DNA from: Negativicutes bacterium UBA1444
GTDB taxonomy: Bacteria; Bacillota; Negativicutes; UBA1444
NCBI GenBank assembly: GCA_002329525.1
Contig: DCTI01000250.1
Location: 13,167-28,748 of the forward strand
Direction: 5' to 3'
Length of the DNA stretch: 15,582 nt
Shown here: positions 1 to 8,026 of the stretch, piece after piece
Position numbering within the stretch: position 1 is the stretch's first letter
Layout: each line of letters starts with the position of its first letter
Program-made: the position numbers and the translations under genes
Notes under the pieces: generated by a model
Told to the model about the DNA's origin: nothing
Seen by the model: only the letters and a program-made list of their open reading frames with translations
Databases searched by the model: none

Positions 1-1
1 G

Positions 2-979
2 CGGACACCGGCCCGGACGAATCTGGACGGGGAAACCCGTCAATTCGTCAAGAAGTATTTCAGTCCTGACAGTCCGTTGCGATGGGGTCTGTTCGACGCC
101 TCCGCGCCGGATGACCTGCGGCACATCAAGGAACTGGAATCACGGCTGGGTTACAAATTTTCGTTTATCCTCCGTTATCAGTCGCTGGATACGGAACCGC
201 CCACCGTTCCCCTCGAAAAAGCCCGCGCCGACGGTCGTTTTCTCGAACTGTCGATGGAAACTACGCACAACGAAGAAAACAACGCCTTACAGTCCGGCGG
301 GAAGCGAATCAATCAGGAGCTCATGTACGACATCCTGGACGGGAAATTCGACGAACACTTCCGCGAATACGCCCGCACGCTGAAACGTTTCGGTCACCCG
401 CTGCTGTTCCGGTTCGACAATGAAATGAATGGCGACTGGTGCTGGTACTCCGCCACCTATGCCGGCAAGGACACGAATATTTACAAGGCGGTCTGGCGGC
501 ACGTCCACGGCCTGTTCGACGAAGTCGGCGCCACCAATGTGCTCTGGGTCTGGAATCCGAACGACCTGTCCTATCCCAATTTCAAATGGAATCAAACCCT
601 GCTGTACTATCCGGGGGATGACGTAGTCGACATCATCGGCCTCACCGGCTACAACGCCGGCACTTACTTTCCCGGCGAAAAATGGCGGGAGTTTCCCGAT
701 ATCTACCGGCCGCTCTACGCCGATTATTCCGCTTGGTTCGACAAGCCCTTCATAATCGGCGAGTTCGGTTCCAACTCCGTCGGTGGCGACAAAGTCGCCT
801 GGATCGACCGGATGTTCCGGGAAATGCCCCGGTACAACCGCATCAAGGTCGCCATCTGGTGGAGTTGGACCGATTGGGATGAAGCCGGCCGCCCCGGCCG
901 CATCTATCTGCTGGATCAAAATGCTGCCACTGAAGCGGCTTTTCGCCGCGGACTGAAAAACTACCTGCCGCAAAACTAA
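2..979 (+). CDS. Glycoside hydrolase family 26 protein, 5' end outside the window
   Basis: This is the C-terminal part of a beta-glycanase of clan GH-A, probably acting on mannan, mixed-linkage glucan or a related polysaccharide. The reading frame is open from base 2 with no stop. A TTG at 77 could serve as a start but has no convincing ribosome binding site, so the gene most likely begins upstream. Counting from that TTG, 300 residues are visible. The domain opens with WGLFDAS; the motif FRFDNEMNGDW carries the likely acid/base Glu116 (codon 422-424); FIIGEFGSN carries the likely nucleophile Glu229 (codon 761-763); and WWSWTDWDE follows near residue 261. Many mannanases of the family have His before the acid/base; here it is Asn, so substrate cannot be assigned. 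Any signal peptide would lie outside the window. The ftcD start is only 17 bases downstream, without a terminator between. Family assignment is fairly sure; specificity is open. Confidence 0.8.
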   Translation, partial: RTPARTNLDGETRQFVKKYFSPDSPLRWGLFDASAPDDLRHIKELESRLGYKFSFILRYQSLDTEPPTVPLEKARADGRFLELSMETTHNEENNALQSGGKRINQELMYDILDGKFDEHFREYARTLKRFGHPLLFRFDNEMNGDWCWYSATYAGKDTNIYKAVWRHVHGLFDEVGATNVLWVWNPNDLSYPNFKWNQTLLYYPGDDVVDIIGLTGYNAGTYFPGEKWREFPDIYRPLYADYSAWFDKPFIIGEFGSNSVGGDKVAWIDRMFREMPRYNRIKVAIWWSWTDWDEAGRPGRIYLLDQNAATEAAFRRGLKNYLPQN

Positions 980-996
980 CAAAGGAGACTGAGCGT

Positions 997-1893
997 ATGA
1001 GCAAACTTGTCGAATGCGTCCCGAACTTTAGCGAAGGCCGTCGCCCCGAAGTCATCGAGGCCATTACCGCCGAAGTCAAAAACATTCCCGGCGTCAAACT
1101 GCTGGACGTCAAGGCGGACGCCAGCCACAACCGTGTCGTCGTCACTTTCGTCGGCGAGCCCCAGGCCGCCAAGCAGGCGGCATTCAACGCCTGCAAAAAA
1201 GCTGCCGAGCTGATCGACATGGAAAAACAGCGTGGCGAGCATCCCCGTATCGGCGCCACCGATGTCATCCCCTTCATTCCGGTCAAGAATATGACCATGG
1301 AAGAATGCGTGCAACTGGCCGACGAACTGGCGCAAGAGATCGCCGAAAAGCTGGAAATCCCGGTATATCTGTATGAAGAAGCCGCCAAAATCTCCACGCG
1401 CAAAGCGTTGCCCGACATTCGCAAAGGCCAGTACGAAGGACTCAAGACCGAAATCGGCAAACCCGAACGGCGCCCGGATTACGGTCCGGCCCGCCTGCAT
1501 CCCTCGGCCGGCGCAACAGTGGTCGGTGCCCGTCAGTTTCTCATCGCCTACAACATCAATCTGGACACCAGCGACGTCCAGATCGCCAAGAAGATCGCCA
1601 ACTGCATCCGGGAGGCGAAGGGCGGTTACCGTTACGTCCGGGCCATGGGCGTCAGCGTGCAGGTCGGTGGCCGTGATGTCGCCCAGGTCACCATCAACAT
1701 GGTGAACTATCAGGGAACCCCGCTGTTCCGGGTATTTGAAACTGTCAAATCCGAGGCCGCCCGCTACGGCGTCAACGTGATCGGCAGCGAAATCATTGGC
1801 CTGACGCCGATGCAGGCATTGCTGGACGTCGCCGAATTTTACCTGCGTCTCGACGGCTTTGACCGAAAACAAGTATTGGAGGACAATCTATGA
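997..1893 (+). CDS. ftcD: Glutamate formimidoyltransferase
   Basis: This 298-residue cytoplasmic enzyme (EC 2.1.2.5) moves the formimidoyl group of N-formimidoyl-L-glutamate to tetrahydrofolate, giving glutamate and 5-formimidoyl-THF, late in histidine degradation. The N-terminus has the family pattern KLVECVPNFSEGR, and EHPRIGATDVIPFIPV contains His82, which coincides in number and context with the catalytic His82 described for the mammalian bifunctional enzyme. The length fits the stand-alone transferase without the cyclodeaminase domain. The ATG is chosen because AAAGGAG lies just upstream (around 980-987). Its TGA overlaps the ATG of the cyclodeaminase gene (ATGA at 1890-1893), so the two steps are translationally coupled. 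The partner enzyme HutI is encoded about 3 kb away on the other strand. Identification is nearly certain. Confidence 0.95.
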   Translation: MSKLVECVPNFSEGRRPEVIEAITAEVKNIPGVKLLDVKADASHNRVVVTFVGEPQAAKQAAFNACKKAAELIDMEKQRGEHPRIGATDVIPFIPVKNMTMEECVQLADELAQEIAEKLEIPVYLYEEAAKISTRKALPDIRKGQYEGLKTEIGKPERRPDYGPARLHPSAGATVVGARQFLIAYNINLDTSDVQIAKKIANCIREAKGGYRYVRAMGVSVQVGGRDVAQVTINMVNYQGTPLFRVFETVKSEAARYGVNVIGSEIIGLTPMQALLDVAEFYLRLDGFDRKQVLEDNL

Positions 1894-2519
1894 TGTTAAT
1901 GGCAAAAAGCGTACAGGACTTCATTACGGAGCTGGCCGCCGATACCGCCGCGCCCGGCGGGGGAAGTGCCGCCGCGCTGGCCGGCTGCCTGGGCGCCGCC
2001 TTGACCAAAATGGTCTGCAACCTCTCGTTGGATGAAACAAAATTCGGTGCGGTCCTGCCGGAGATCGAAGCCATCCGGACCCAGGCCGCCGAACTGCTCG
2101 GCAAGCTGACCCGCGCGGTCGATGAAGACGCCGCGGCGTTCAACGAAGTCATGGCCGCCTACAAACTGCCCAAAACCACCGACGACGAGAAAAAGGCCCG
2201 CCTGGCCGCGATCCAGCAGTCCATGAAAAAAGCGGCGCTCCTGCCGCTGGGAGTCGCCAGCGACTGCCTCGAAGTCCTCAGGCTCGCCGGCCGCATCCTG
2301 CCGATCGGCAACGCCAACGCCGCCAGCGACGCGGCGGTGTCCGGCCTGATGGCCTATGCGGCCCTGCAGGGCGCCATCTACAATGTGAAAATCAACCTGG
2401 GCTCCATCAAGGATACCGACTTTTGCCAGGATATCCAGCAAAAAATTGTCGCCATTGCGGACGAGGCAAAAAAAGAAAACGCCGCTTTGGCAGCGGCGGT
2501 GGAAAAAGTATTGCCGTAA
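1890..2519 (+). CDS. Formimidoyltetrahydrofolate cyclodeaminase
   Basis: This 209-residue enzyme (EC 4.3.1.4) cyclises 5-formimidoyl-THF to 5,10-methenyl-THF and releases ammonia, passing the histidine-derived one-carbon unit to the folate pool. It is an all-helical protein homologous to the C-terminal domain of mammalian FTCD; the folate-site motif APGGGSAAA is at residues 21-29. The start overlaps the stop of ftcD. GGAGG at 1878-1882 sits 7 bases before the ATG at 1890 and 10 before a second in-frame ATG at 1893, so either may be used; a third at 1899 is too far. The separate but overlapping gene pair replaces the fused mammalian enzyme. A strong terminator begins 33 bases after the stop. 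Names used for this gene vary (fchA, or second ftcD), so no symbol is given. Confidence 0.93.
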   Translation: MMLMAKSVQDFITELAADTAAPGGGSAAALAGCLGAALTKMVCNLSLDETKFGAVLPEIEAIRTQAAELLGKLTRAVDEDAAAFNEVMAAYKLPKTTDDEKKARLAAIQQSMKKAALLPLGVASDCLEVLRLAGRILPIGNANAASDAAVSGLMAYAALQGAIYNVKINLGSIKDTDFCQDIQQKIVAIADEAKKENAALAAAVEKVLP

Positions 2520-2551
2520 ACAATCCTGCGATCACTTATGCAAAGTATTCT

Positions 2552-2597
2552 AAGGAGGCCGGGTTGAACCTTTGGGTTTCAACCCGGCCTCCTTTTT
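2552..2597 (+). terminator. Intrinsic terminator of the ftcD-cyclodeaminase unit
   Basis: A perfect 17-bp stem (2552-2568 with 2578-2594) encloses a 9-base loop and runs into five T residues (2593-2597). It lies between convergent genes. The plus-strand orientation has the T run; the minus-strand side lacks a clean one. Confidence 0.9.
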
Positions 2598-2628
2598 GAA
2601 TGGCTGGCAAATAAATCATGCAATCACG

Positions 2629-3120
2629 TCACTCTTGCAGCAGACAAAATCCGCCCTGGCACATTGCCAGTTCCACGTCGGGATTCTGTTCCATCGGCAG
2701 GTTGACCCGCGTCACCAGTTGCTGATCGGCACGTACATAACGGATTTCATGCACCACGACCCGGAACAGCACCAGCGACGTGGTATCCCGGTCGGGAAAC
2801 TGTTTTTTCATCTCCGGCAAATCCGCGTACATCATGTCCAGCAGCGAACGGTACACCGGATCACCGGGGCGGGTTTCATCCCGGACCCGTCCGGAGATGG
2901 TCAGCACTTCATCCTGTTTGCCGACCACACACAACTCAATCCGCGGATTATTTTTTAATTCCGTCACTTTTCGGGTGGCAAATGGGCTGAACAGCCAGAT
3001 GCGGCCTTCCTTGTCGACATAGGCCCGCATGGGCCGGACCCGGGGGTGTTGGTTGTCATCCATGTTTCCCAGATAAGCGGTTTCGGATTTCAATAACTGG
3101 ATTACTTCCTGTTCATACAT
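2629..3120 (-). CDS. Pyridoxamine 5'-phosphate oxidase-like FMN-binding protein
   Basis: This 163-residue cytoplasmic protein belongs to the split-barrel flavin-binding (PNPOx-like) superfamily, whose members bind FMN, or in some cases F420 or heme. The N-terminal pattern, a helix followed by TAYLGNMDDNQHPRVRPM, then GRIWLFSPFATRKVTELKNN and RIELCVVGKQDEVLTISGR, is typical of small single-domain members. Two Cys occur near the C-terminus (MCQGGFC). The frame is open to 3156, but the ATG at 3118-3120 is chosen because GGAGG (CCTCC at 3130-3134 on the plus strand) lies 9 bases before it and the extra 12 residues look random. It follows the HAD gene by 92 bases and may share its transcript. The substrate is unknown. 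Confidence 0.8.
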   Translation of the reverse strand: MYEQEVIQLLKSETAYLGNMDDNQHPRVRPMRAYVDKEGRIWLFSPFATRKVTELKNNPRIELCVVGKQDEVLTISGRVRDETRPGDPVYRSLLDMMYADLPEMKKQFPDRDTTSLVLFRVVVHEIRYVRADQQLVTRVNLPMEQNPDVELAMCQGGFCLLQE

Positions 3121-3212
3121 GCTGTAGCACCTCCGCGAATTGCGATTTGCAAGCAATTGTCATTATTATTTTCTGGGCGCGCCGCCCATTCTCCTCTTCA
3201 GCATCGGGCCGT

Positions 3213-3926
3213 TTATGTCGCGTCGATTTCGCCATAGCAGACAGGGGAAGGTTGAGCGATTTTGTTCAAAAAATCCGCTGCCCCCGGCAATTGCTCCGTC
3301 ACCCACCAGGGAGCATGCAACGCCAGCTCCGTCTCGGTAAAGGTTCCCGTGGCAACGCCAATCGTGTAGGCGCCGATCTGCTTGCCGCAACGAACGTCGT
3401 TCGGAGTATCGCCGATCACGAATACGCGGGCCGGCTCCGTCGCCGCCAGCGCCTTCACGGACTCGAGCGCGCGCCGGGCTACGTCGTCCCGTGTCGACGA
3501 ATGTTCGCAAAAGGCGCTGCGGTCAAAATCGAAATATCCAGCCAACCCGAATTTTTTCATCTTCAGCTCGGCGCCCCGGCGGCTGTTGCCGGTCAGCAGC
3601 AATGAATGGACGCCATGGGCATGTAATGCCGGCAGAATTTCCCGCACCGACGGCATCACTTTTCCCTCATGCCGCGCCAGATGTTCCGGCAGCAGCTCCT
3701 CATAGCGCGCGGTCAGCGCGGTGATCTCTTCGTGCTGGGCCTGTCGTCCCGTCACCGCGGCGATGATCTGGGCGGCAATCGAGTAGTCGGTCATTCCGGC
3801 GGCCTGGATCCGGTGCAGTTCCGGCTGCCGGAACCCCAGCTCGGCAATGGCGGACTGGAAGGCAAACAGACCGGCTTTGCCGGTTCGGACCAATGTGCCG
3901 TCGATATCCCAAAAAACGATGTTCAA
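3213..3926 (-). CDS. HAD-superfamily phosphatase (phosphoglycolate phosphatase-like)
   Basis: This 237-residue soluble hydrolase has the HAD motifs in order: motif I FWDIDGT with Asp7 (nucleophile) and Asp9; motif II LLLTGN with Thr112; a Lys-rich stretch KMKKFG near residue 123 that could supply motif III; and motif IV GDTPNDV with Asp173 and Asp177. The region between residues about 15 and 85 is helical, as in the C1 cap of phosphoglycolate phosphatase/beta-phosphoglucomutase-like enzymes. The start codon is TTG (3924-3926), supported by a GAGGG stretch about 8 bases upstream and by the fact that the DIDGT motif should lie within about 10 residues of the start. A small-molecule phosphate ester is the expected substrate, but which one cannot be told. 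A weak promoter candidate lies upstream. Confidence 0.85.
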   Translation of the reverse strand: MNIVFWDIDGTLVRTGKAGLFAFQSAIAELGFRQPELHRIQAAGMTDYSIAAQIIAAVTGRQAQHEEITALTARYEELLPEHLARHEGKVMPSVREILPALHAHGVHSLLLTGNSRRGAELKMKKFGLAGYFDFDRSAFCEHSSTRDDVARRALESVKALAATEPARVFVIGDTPNDVRCGKQIGAYTIGVATGTFTETELALHAPWWVTEQLPGAADFLNKIAQPSPVCYGEIDAT

Positions 3927-3967
3927 AATCCGCCCTCACTTTCCGCGTCAATTGTTCCGTCGACACT

Positions 3968-3996
3968 ATTATTGATGATAGCACCGCGAAAAGCAA
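3968..3996 (-). promoter_or_regulatory. Possible sigma70-type promoter for the HAD gene
   Basis: On the minus strand, TTGCTT (3991-3996) and AATAAT (3968-3973) are separated by 17 bases. The -10 is one mismatch from consensus and the -35 three, so this is only a weak call. It lies about 40 bases before the TTG start of the HAD gene and after the 4012-4047 hairpin. Confidence 0.35.
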
Positions 3997-4011
3997 CTTT
4001 TTGGCGTGCAT

Positions 4012-4047
4012 GTAAAACAGGAAGCCCGAGCGGGCTTCCTGTTTTAC
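4012..4047 (-). terminator. Perfect inverted repeat, probable terminator after the ydbC-like gene
   Basis: A 17-base perfect inverted repeat (4012-4028 with 4031-4047) forms a long hairpin whose outer arm reads GTTTTAC on both strands. It lies 38 bases beyond the stop of the YdbC-like gene and upstream of the HAD gene. It is symmetric and could stop transcription from either side, though there is no separate T run. Confidence 0.6.
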
Positions 4048-4085
4048 AATTCGGCCAGAGATCCGAGGCCGAACCGATTTCGTTT

Positions 4086-4331
4086 TCAATGTTGCGGGAA
4101 TAGTTTGTCGGGGTCGGCCAGCAGGTCCCGAAGAATGGACGTTTCTTCCGCGTTGAGGGTCACTCCCCGCGTCATCTTCGCATGATTCTCATCCCATTCC
4201 CGGATGTCGAGTTTGGCGGGCCGATCATTCCAGCTGACCAGATTCACCTCCTTTTTCCATCCCTTTCCCGCCTCGGCCAACACGCCGATATGACGGACGA
4301 TCGAGAAATGGAAATCCCGGTTGTCTTCCAT
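4086..4331 (-). CDS. YdbC/PC4-like nucleic-acid-binding protein
   Basis: This 81-residue protein resembles the YdbC family of Firmicutes, bacterial relatives of the single-stranded-DNA-binding PC4 coactivator domain. Typical blocks are FSIVRHIGVLAE, GWKKEVNLVSWN, KLDIREWDENHAKM and GVTLNAEE followed by a C-terminal helix; the Lys-rich beta strands match the expected binding face. The frame is open to 4367, but the first 12 residues (Arg-rich, no ribosome binding site upstream) are probably not translated. The ATG at 4329-4331 is preceded by an AGGGAAG stretch at about 10 bases, a moderate match. It lies 68 bases downstream of hutI on the same strand and may be read from the end of that operon. 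The physiological role is unknown. Confidence 0.8.
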   Translation of the reverse strand: MEDNRDFHFSIVRHIGVLAEAGKGWKKEVNLVSWNDRPAKLDIREWDENHAKMTRGVTLNAEETSILRDLLADPDKLFPQH

Positions 4332-4380
4332 TGAGGTCGCTTCCCTTCGTTGCGGTCTGCGCCGCATATATACGCCACAA

Positions 4381-4401
4381 AGGAACGTGACGCAAGTTCC
4401 T
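4381..4401 (-). terminator. Weak hairpin at the end of hutI
   Basis: AGGAAC (4381-4386) can pair with GTTCCT (4396-4401) across a 9-base loop, overlapping the hutI stop codon. On the minus strand a short T-rich stretch follows. Six base pairs are little, so this is a marginal terminator that would let some transcripts continue into the YdbC-like gene. Confidence 0.3.
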
Positions 4402-5659
4402 AAATCAAATTCTTATCATGCACGACCCGTCCATGCTTCACCACGGTTTCCACGCAGTTCACCCCGGCATGATACGGCAGATACAGGTGCGACGGATGCG
4501 ACAAGACGATGAAATCCGCTTGTTTGCCAACTTCCAGGCTGCCGATCCGGTCGGCCCGGTCGATGGCCGCCGCCGCGTTGATCGTCAGGGCCGTCACGAT
4601 TTCGGCGGGAGTCATTTGCATATACAGCGCCGCCAACGCGATGACCAACGGAATCGATTCGCTGAAACAGCTGCCGGGATTGAAATCCGTCGCCAACGCC
4701 ACCGGCACGCCGGCGTCGATCATGGTTCGCGCCCGGGCATACGGTTCGCGCAGGCAAAACGCCGTCGCCGGCAACAGTACGGCAATCACGCCGGCTTCCG
4801 CCATCCGGCGGATTCCTTCATCCGATGCGTGCAGCAAATGTTCGGCGGATACCGCACCCACCTCGGCGGCCAGCTCCGCCCCGCCGAACGAAACGATCTC
4901 GTCGGCGTGGACTTTGGCCTTCAGTCCGAGTTGTTGGGCTTCCCGCAGCAAGCGTCGGGACTGGTCGACGGTAAAAACGCCTTTTTCGCAAAACACGTCG
5001 CAAAATTCCGCCGAACCGTCGGCAGCAACCCGGGGCAATACTTCGTGCAGCAGGTACTCCACATACTCGTCGGTCCGCCCTTTATATTCCGGCGGCACGG
5101 CGTGCGCCCCCATGAAGGTCGGCGCCACTTCCACGACATGCTCCCGGTTGAGCTGCGCCATGACCGCCAGCTGCTTGCATTCCGTTGCCGCGTCCAGTCC
5201 GTAGCCGCTCTTACCTTCCACCGTCGTCACGCCGAACGACAACATGGAACTCAGCCGCTGCCAGCCGATGTCCGTCAGTTCCTCCGGCGAAGCCTGGCGG
5301 GTGGCCCGTACCGTATTGACGATCCCGCCGCCCCGCTCCATGATCTGCATGTAGGTATCGCCGCGCAGCCGCCAGGAAAATTCTTCTTCCCGGTGACCGG
5401 CGAACAGAAAATGCGTGTGCGGATCGACAAACCCAGGCAATACGCAGCAGCCGGCGGCATCGACCACTTCGGCGTCCGATGCATCCAAGCCAGCCAGCAC
5501 TTCCGCCGTGGTTCCCACCCGGCGGATAATGCCGTCCTCGACCCACAGCGCGCCATCGGTGACAATGCCGATATCCGCCATCGCCGCCCCGGTTTTGGGG
5601 CCGGTTCCGCGGCAAGTGACCAATTCGGCAGCATTCTTGAGCAACAATTTTCGGGTCAT
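4400..5659 (-). CDS. hutI: Imidazolonepropionase
   Basis: This amidohydrolase-superfamily enzyme (EC 3.5.2.7, 419 residues) opens 4-imidazolone-5-propionate to N-formimidoyl-L-glutamate, the third step of histidine degradation. Visible motifs are the metal-binding PGFVDPHTHFLFAG near the N-terminus, KSGYGLD in the middle, KVHADEI, SAEHLLHAS and the late metal-ligand region ATDFNPGS. The length matches the family. A TTG at 5666-5668 is in frame, but GGAGG (CCTCC at 5669-5673 on the plus strand) directly abuts it; the ATG at 5657-5659 is 9 bases from that site and is chosen. The ribosome binding site lies in the last codons of livF, whose stop is 5 bases upstream, so hutI is translationally coupled to the transporter. 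hutH and hutU are absent from the window; the next pathway enzymes are encoded at 997-2519. Confidence 0.95.
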   Translation of the reverse strand: MTRKLLLKNAAELVTCRGTGPKTGAAMADIGIVTDGALWVEDGIIRRVGTTAEVLAGLDASDAEVVDAAGCCVLPGFVDPHTHFLFAGHREEEFSWRLRGDTYMQIMERGGGIVNTVRATRQASPEELTDIGWQRLSSMLSFGVTTVEGKSGYGLDAATECKQLAVMAQLNREHVVEVAPTFMGAHAVPPEYKGRTDEYVEYLLHEVLPRVAADGSAEFCDVFCEKGVFTVDQSRRLLREAQQLGLKAKVHADEIVSFGGAELAAEVGAVSAEHLLHASDEGIRRMAEAGVIAVLLPATAFCLREPYARARTMIDAGVPVALATDFNPGSCFSESIPLVIALAALYMQMTPAEIVTALTINAAAAIDRADRIGSLEVGKQADFIVLSHPSHLYLPYHAGVNCVETVVKHGRVVHDKNLI

Positions 5660-5664
5660 TCGCT

Positions 5665-6369
5665 TCAACCTCCCAGATAGGCGCGCTTCACGGCTTCATC
5701 GTTCTGCAGGTCCCGCGCCGAGCCGGCGAGGACAATATGGCCGGTTTCCAGCACATAGCCGCGACCGGCGGCTCCCAATGCCTTGCGGGCGTTTTGCTCC
5801 ACCAGCAGGATAGTGGTGCCCTGCTCGTTCAGCTGTTTCATGACTTCAAAACAACGATTCACCAGAATCGGCATCAGACCCATGGAGATTTCATCGACCA
5901 GCAGCAGTTCGGGGTCCCGCATCAGCGCCCGGCCGATCGCCAGCATTTGCTGTTCGCCGCCGGACATCGTCCGCGCCGCCTGATTCAGTCGTTCCCCGAG
6001 CCGGGGAAAAATCGCCATCACCTTTTCCAGCCGGCGCGGCAACTCGGCCGGCGGCTCGTTCCAGCCGCCGATCTTCAGATTTTCCGCCACGGTCAGTTCG
6101 CCGAATACCCTGCGGCCTTCCGGCACATAGGCGATCTTCAGGCCTGCCCGGTCCCAGGCCTTGGCGGAACCGATCTCCTGCCCCTTGAACAGGAGCGTTC
6201 CCGACGACACCGGAACCAGCCCCATGATAACTTTCATCAGGGTACTTTTGCCGGCGCCGTTGGCGCCGATGATCGTGACAAATTCGCCTTGTTTCACGTC
6301 GAGGGAAATATCGTAGAGAACCTGGGAATGGCCATAATGGGCGTTGATATTGCGCAGCTCGAGCATCAT
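5665..6369 (-). CDS. livF: HAAT-family ABC transporter ATP-binding protein LivF
   Basis: This 234-residue ATPase is the second nucleotide-binding subunit of a branched-chain-amino-acid-type importer and works at the inner face of the membrane with LivG on the LivH/LivM channel. Walker A is GANGAGKST (35-43), the signature is MSGGEQQML (135-143) and Walker B is LLLVDE (155-160), followed by SMGL. YVPEGRRVFGELTVAENL is typical of LivF rather than LivG. The ATG at 6369 overlaps the livG stop (ATGA). GGAGG (CCTCC at 6374-6378 on the plus strand) is 4 bases from it and 7 from the next in-frame ATG at 6366, so the real protein may be one residue shorter. hutI follows 5 bases after the stop. Substrate cannot be read from the ATPase. 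Confidence 0.93.
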   Translation of the reverse strand: MMLELRNINAHYGHSQVLYDISLDVKQGEFVTIIGANGAGKSTLMKVIMGLVPVSSGTLLFKGQEIGSAKAWDRAGLKIAYVPEGRRVFGELTVAENLKIGGWNEPPAELPRRLEKVMAIFPRLGERLNQAARTMSGGEQQMLAIGRALMRDPELLLVDEISMGLMPILVNRCFEVMKQLNEQGTTILLVEQNARKALGAAGRGYVLETGHIVLAGSARDLQNDEAVKRAYLGG

Positions 6370-7133
6370 CCGGCCTCCTCGGCTTCGCCCAGGTAGGCGT
6401 CAATCACCACGGGATTGCTTTGCACTTCCTGCGGCGTTCCTTCGGCGATCTTCACGCCGTAGGACAAGACAGTCATCCGGTCGCACAGCGCCGTGGCCAC
6501 GCCCATGTTGTGCTCGACCAGCATGATGGTGGTTCCGAGACTCTTGAGTTTACCGACCAGTTCCATAAAATCCACCGTCGCATCTTTGGACAGGCCGGCG
6601 CATGGTTCGTCGAGCATCAGCAGGATCGGCTCCAACGCCAGCGCCCGGGCGATCTCCAACCGCCGCATATAGCCCAGACTCAGGTCGCCCGCCTTCTGTT
6701 TGGCAAAAGCGGCGATATCGACCCGTTCCAGGTACGTCATCGCTTCTTCCCGATTGCGCTTTGTGTGGCTGCGGCCCAGGCTGGCCCAAAGGCCGGGAGC
6801 GCGACGCAGCGCAAAGGCCGCCAACAAATTGTCCTCCACGGTCATATCCTTGAACACCCTGGTAATCTGAAATGTCCGGGCGATTCCCTTCCGGGCCACC
6901 GCATGGGCCGGCAATCCCTGAATCTCTTCCCCGTTCAGCAGGATCTTGCCCGCCGTCGGCGTATAGGCGCCGCAGACCATGTTGAAGAAAGTCGTTTTAC
7001 CGGCGCCGTTCGGGCCGATCAGCCCCATGGTTTCCCCGCGCTTCACACTCAGGTCGACATTGTCCACTGCTTTGAGGCCGCCGAAATATTTCTTCAGCCC
7101 GATAATTTTGAGTAGTTCCTGTTCAGCCGGCAT
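6366..7133 (-). CDS. livG: HAAT-family ABC transporter ATP-binding protein LivG
   Basis: This 255-residue ATPase pairs with LivF in the importer. Walker A is GPNGAGKTT (40-48), the Q-loop region is RTFQITRVF (86-94), the signature is DLSLGYMRRLEIARAL (150-165) and Walker B is LLMLDEPCAG (171-180), with LVEHNM carrying the switch His. The signature is LSLGY rather than the textbook LSGGQ; Gly at the fourth position is kept, and LivG proteins often vary here. The insertion between Walker A and the signature (about residues 105-130) is typical of LivG. The ATG overlaps the end of livM by 11 bases and has GGAGGAGGG about 8 bases upstream. Confidence 0.93.
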   Translation of the reverse strand: MPAEQELLKIIGLKKYFGGLKAVDNVDLSVKRGETMGLIGPNGAGKTTFFNMVCGAYTPTAGKILLNGEEIQGLPAHAVARKGIARTFQITRVFKDMTVEDNLLAAFALRRAPGLWASLGRSHTKRNREEAMTYLERVDIAAFAKQKAGDLSLGYMRRLEIARALALEPILLMLDEPCAGLSKDATVDFMELVGKLKSLGTTIMLVEHNMGVATALCDRMTVLSYGVKIAEGTPQEVQSNPVVIDAYLGEAEEAG

Positions 7134-8016
7134 TGGCTTTTCCCTCCTCCCGGCGCCCCCGAATCTTGGTCCAGAGCCGCTGCAGGTAGCTGTCGTCGCC
7201 GACCAGCCCCTGGGGCTGGAATCGCATCATCAGCACCAGCAATCCGCCATAGACCAGCATCCGGTAGTCCGACACGAACCGGAATACTTCCGGCGCCAGC
7301 GTCAGGATGAGCGCGCCGATCAACGGCCCGGTCACCGATCCCAGACCGCCCAGCACCGCCATCGACAATACGCCGATCGAAACGGGAAAGGCGAAATCCG
7401 TCGACGAGATGAAGCCCATGAAATGAGCGTAGACGCTGCCGGTCATTCCCGCGATAAAAGTGCCGATGGTAAACGCGAACACCTTGTAGTGATCCGCGTT
7501 ATAGCCCAGGGAAGCAGCCGCCTCCTCGTCATTGCGCACGCCGCCGAGGGCCAGTCCCAGCCAGGAGTTCGGCAGATGCCGCATAAACAAATAAACCAAC
7601 GCATTCAAAAGGATCAGCAGCCCCAAAATCTCCGTATTGCCGAACCGCACGCCCAGAAATTCCGGCTTGGGCACCGCCAGGCCCAGGGAAGCGCCAAACA
7701 GCTGCACATATTGAAAGATCGCGACCACCACGAAATTGATGCCGATCGTAGTCACCGCCAAAAAGTCTTCCCGCACCCGGACACTGAAAAGGCCCAGCAG
7801 CACTCCGACCAAAGCCGCCATCGCTCCGGCGGCCGGCAAGGCCAGGAAAAACGGCCAACCCGCCTTGGCAGTCAACAGGGCGGAAGTATAGGCGCCGATC
7901 CCGTAAAAGGCGGCATGGCCGAGCGTGGGCTGCCCGGCGAAGCCGGTGATGATATTCAGACTCATGGCCAGCAGCATGGCCAGGCCAACATTGATTGCCA
8001 CTACCTGCTCGTACAT
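7123..8016 (-). CDS. livM: HAAT-family ABC transporter permease LivM
   Basis: This 297-residue polytopic inner-membrane protein is one half of the translocation channel. The family N-terminal block SLNIITGFAGQPTLGHAAFYGIGAY is spread over residues 19-43. Further hydrophobic segments lie near residues 45-75, 85-110, 130-150, 185-210, 220-245 and 250-280. The coupling region with EAAASLGYNADHYKVFAF (near 160-180) is where LivM contacts the ATPases. The ATG at 8014-8016 is preceded by a GAGGGGGAG stretch, and livH ends 10 bases upstream. The sequence does not reveal the substrate. Confidence 0.92.
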   Translation of the reverse strand: MYEQVVAINVGLAMLLAMSLNIITGFAGQPTLGHAAFYGIGAYTSALLTAKAGWPFFLALPAAGAMAALVGVLLGLFSVRVREDFLAVTTIGINFVVVAIFQYVQLFGASLGLAVPKPEFLGVRFGNTEILGLLILLNALVYLFMRHLPNSWLGLALGGVRNDEEAAASLGYNADHYKVFAFTIGTFIAGMTGSVYAHFMGFISSTDFAFPVSIGVLSMAVLGGLGSVTGPLIGALILTLAPEVFRFVSDYRMLVYGGLLVLMMRFQPQGLVGDDSYLQRLWTKIRGRREEGKANAG

Positions 8017-8026
8017 AGGCTCCCCC

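Noticed and set aside
3121-3212. Inverted repeat AATTGC...GCAATT upstream of the FMN-binding protein gene as an operator or terminator
   Set aside because: Only six base pairs with no T run; it cannot be told from chance.
4418-5680. Long plus-strand open frame opposite hutI (420 codons), and similar long antisense frames opposite ftcD, livM, livG and amtB1
   Set aside because: Each lies antisense to a clearly identified gene, its protein is rich in Arg, His, Gly and Pro as expected from GC-biased codon shadows, and no family motifs are recognisable.
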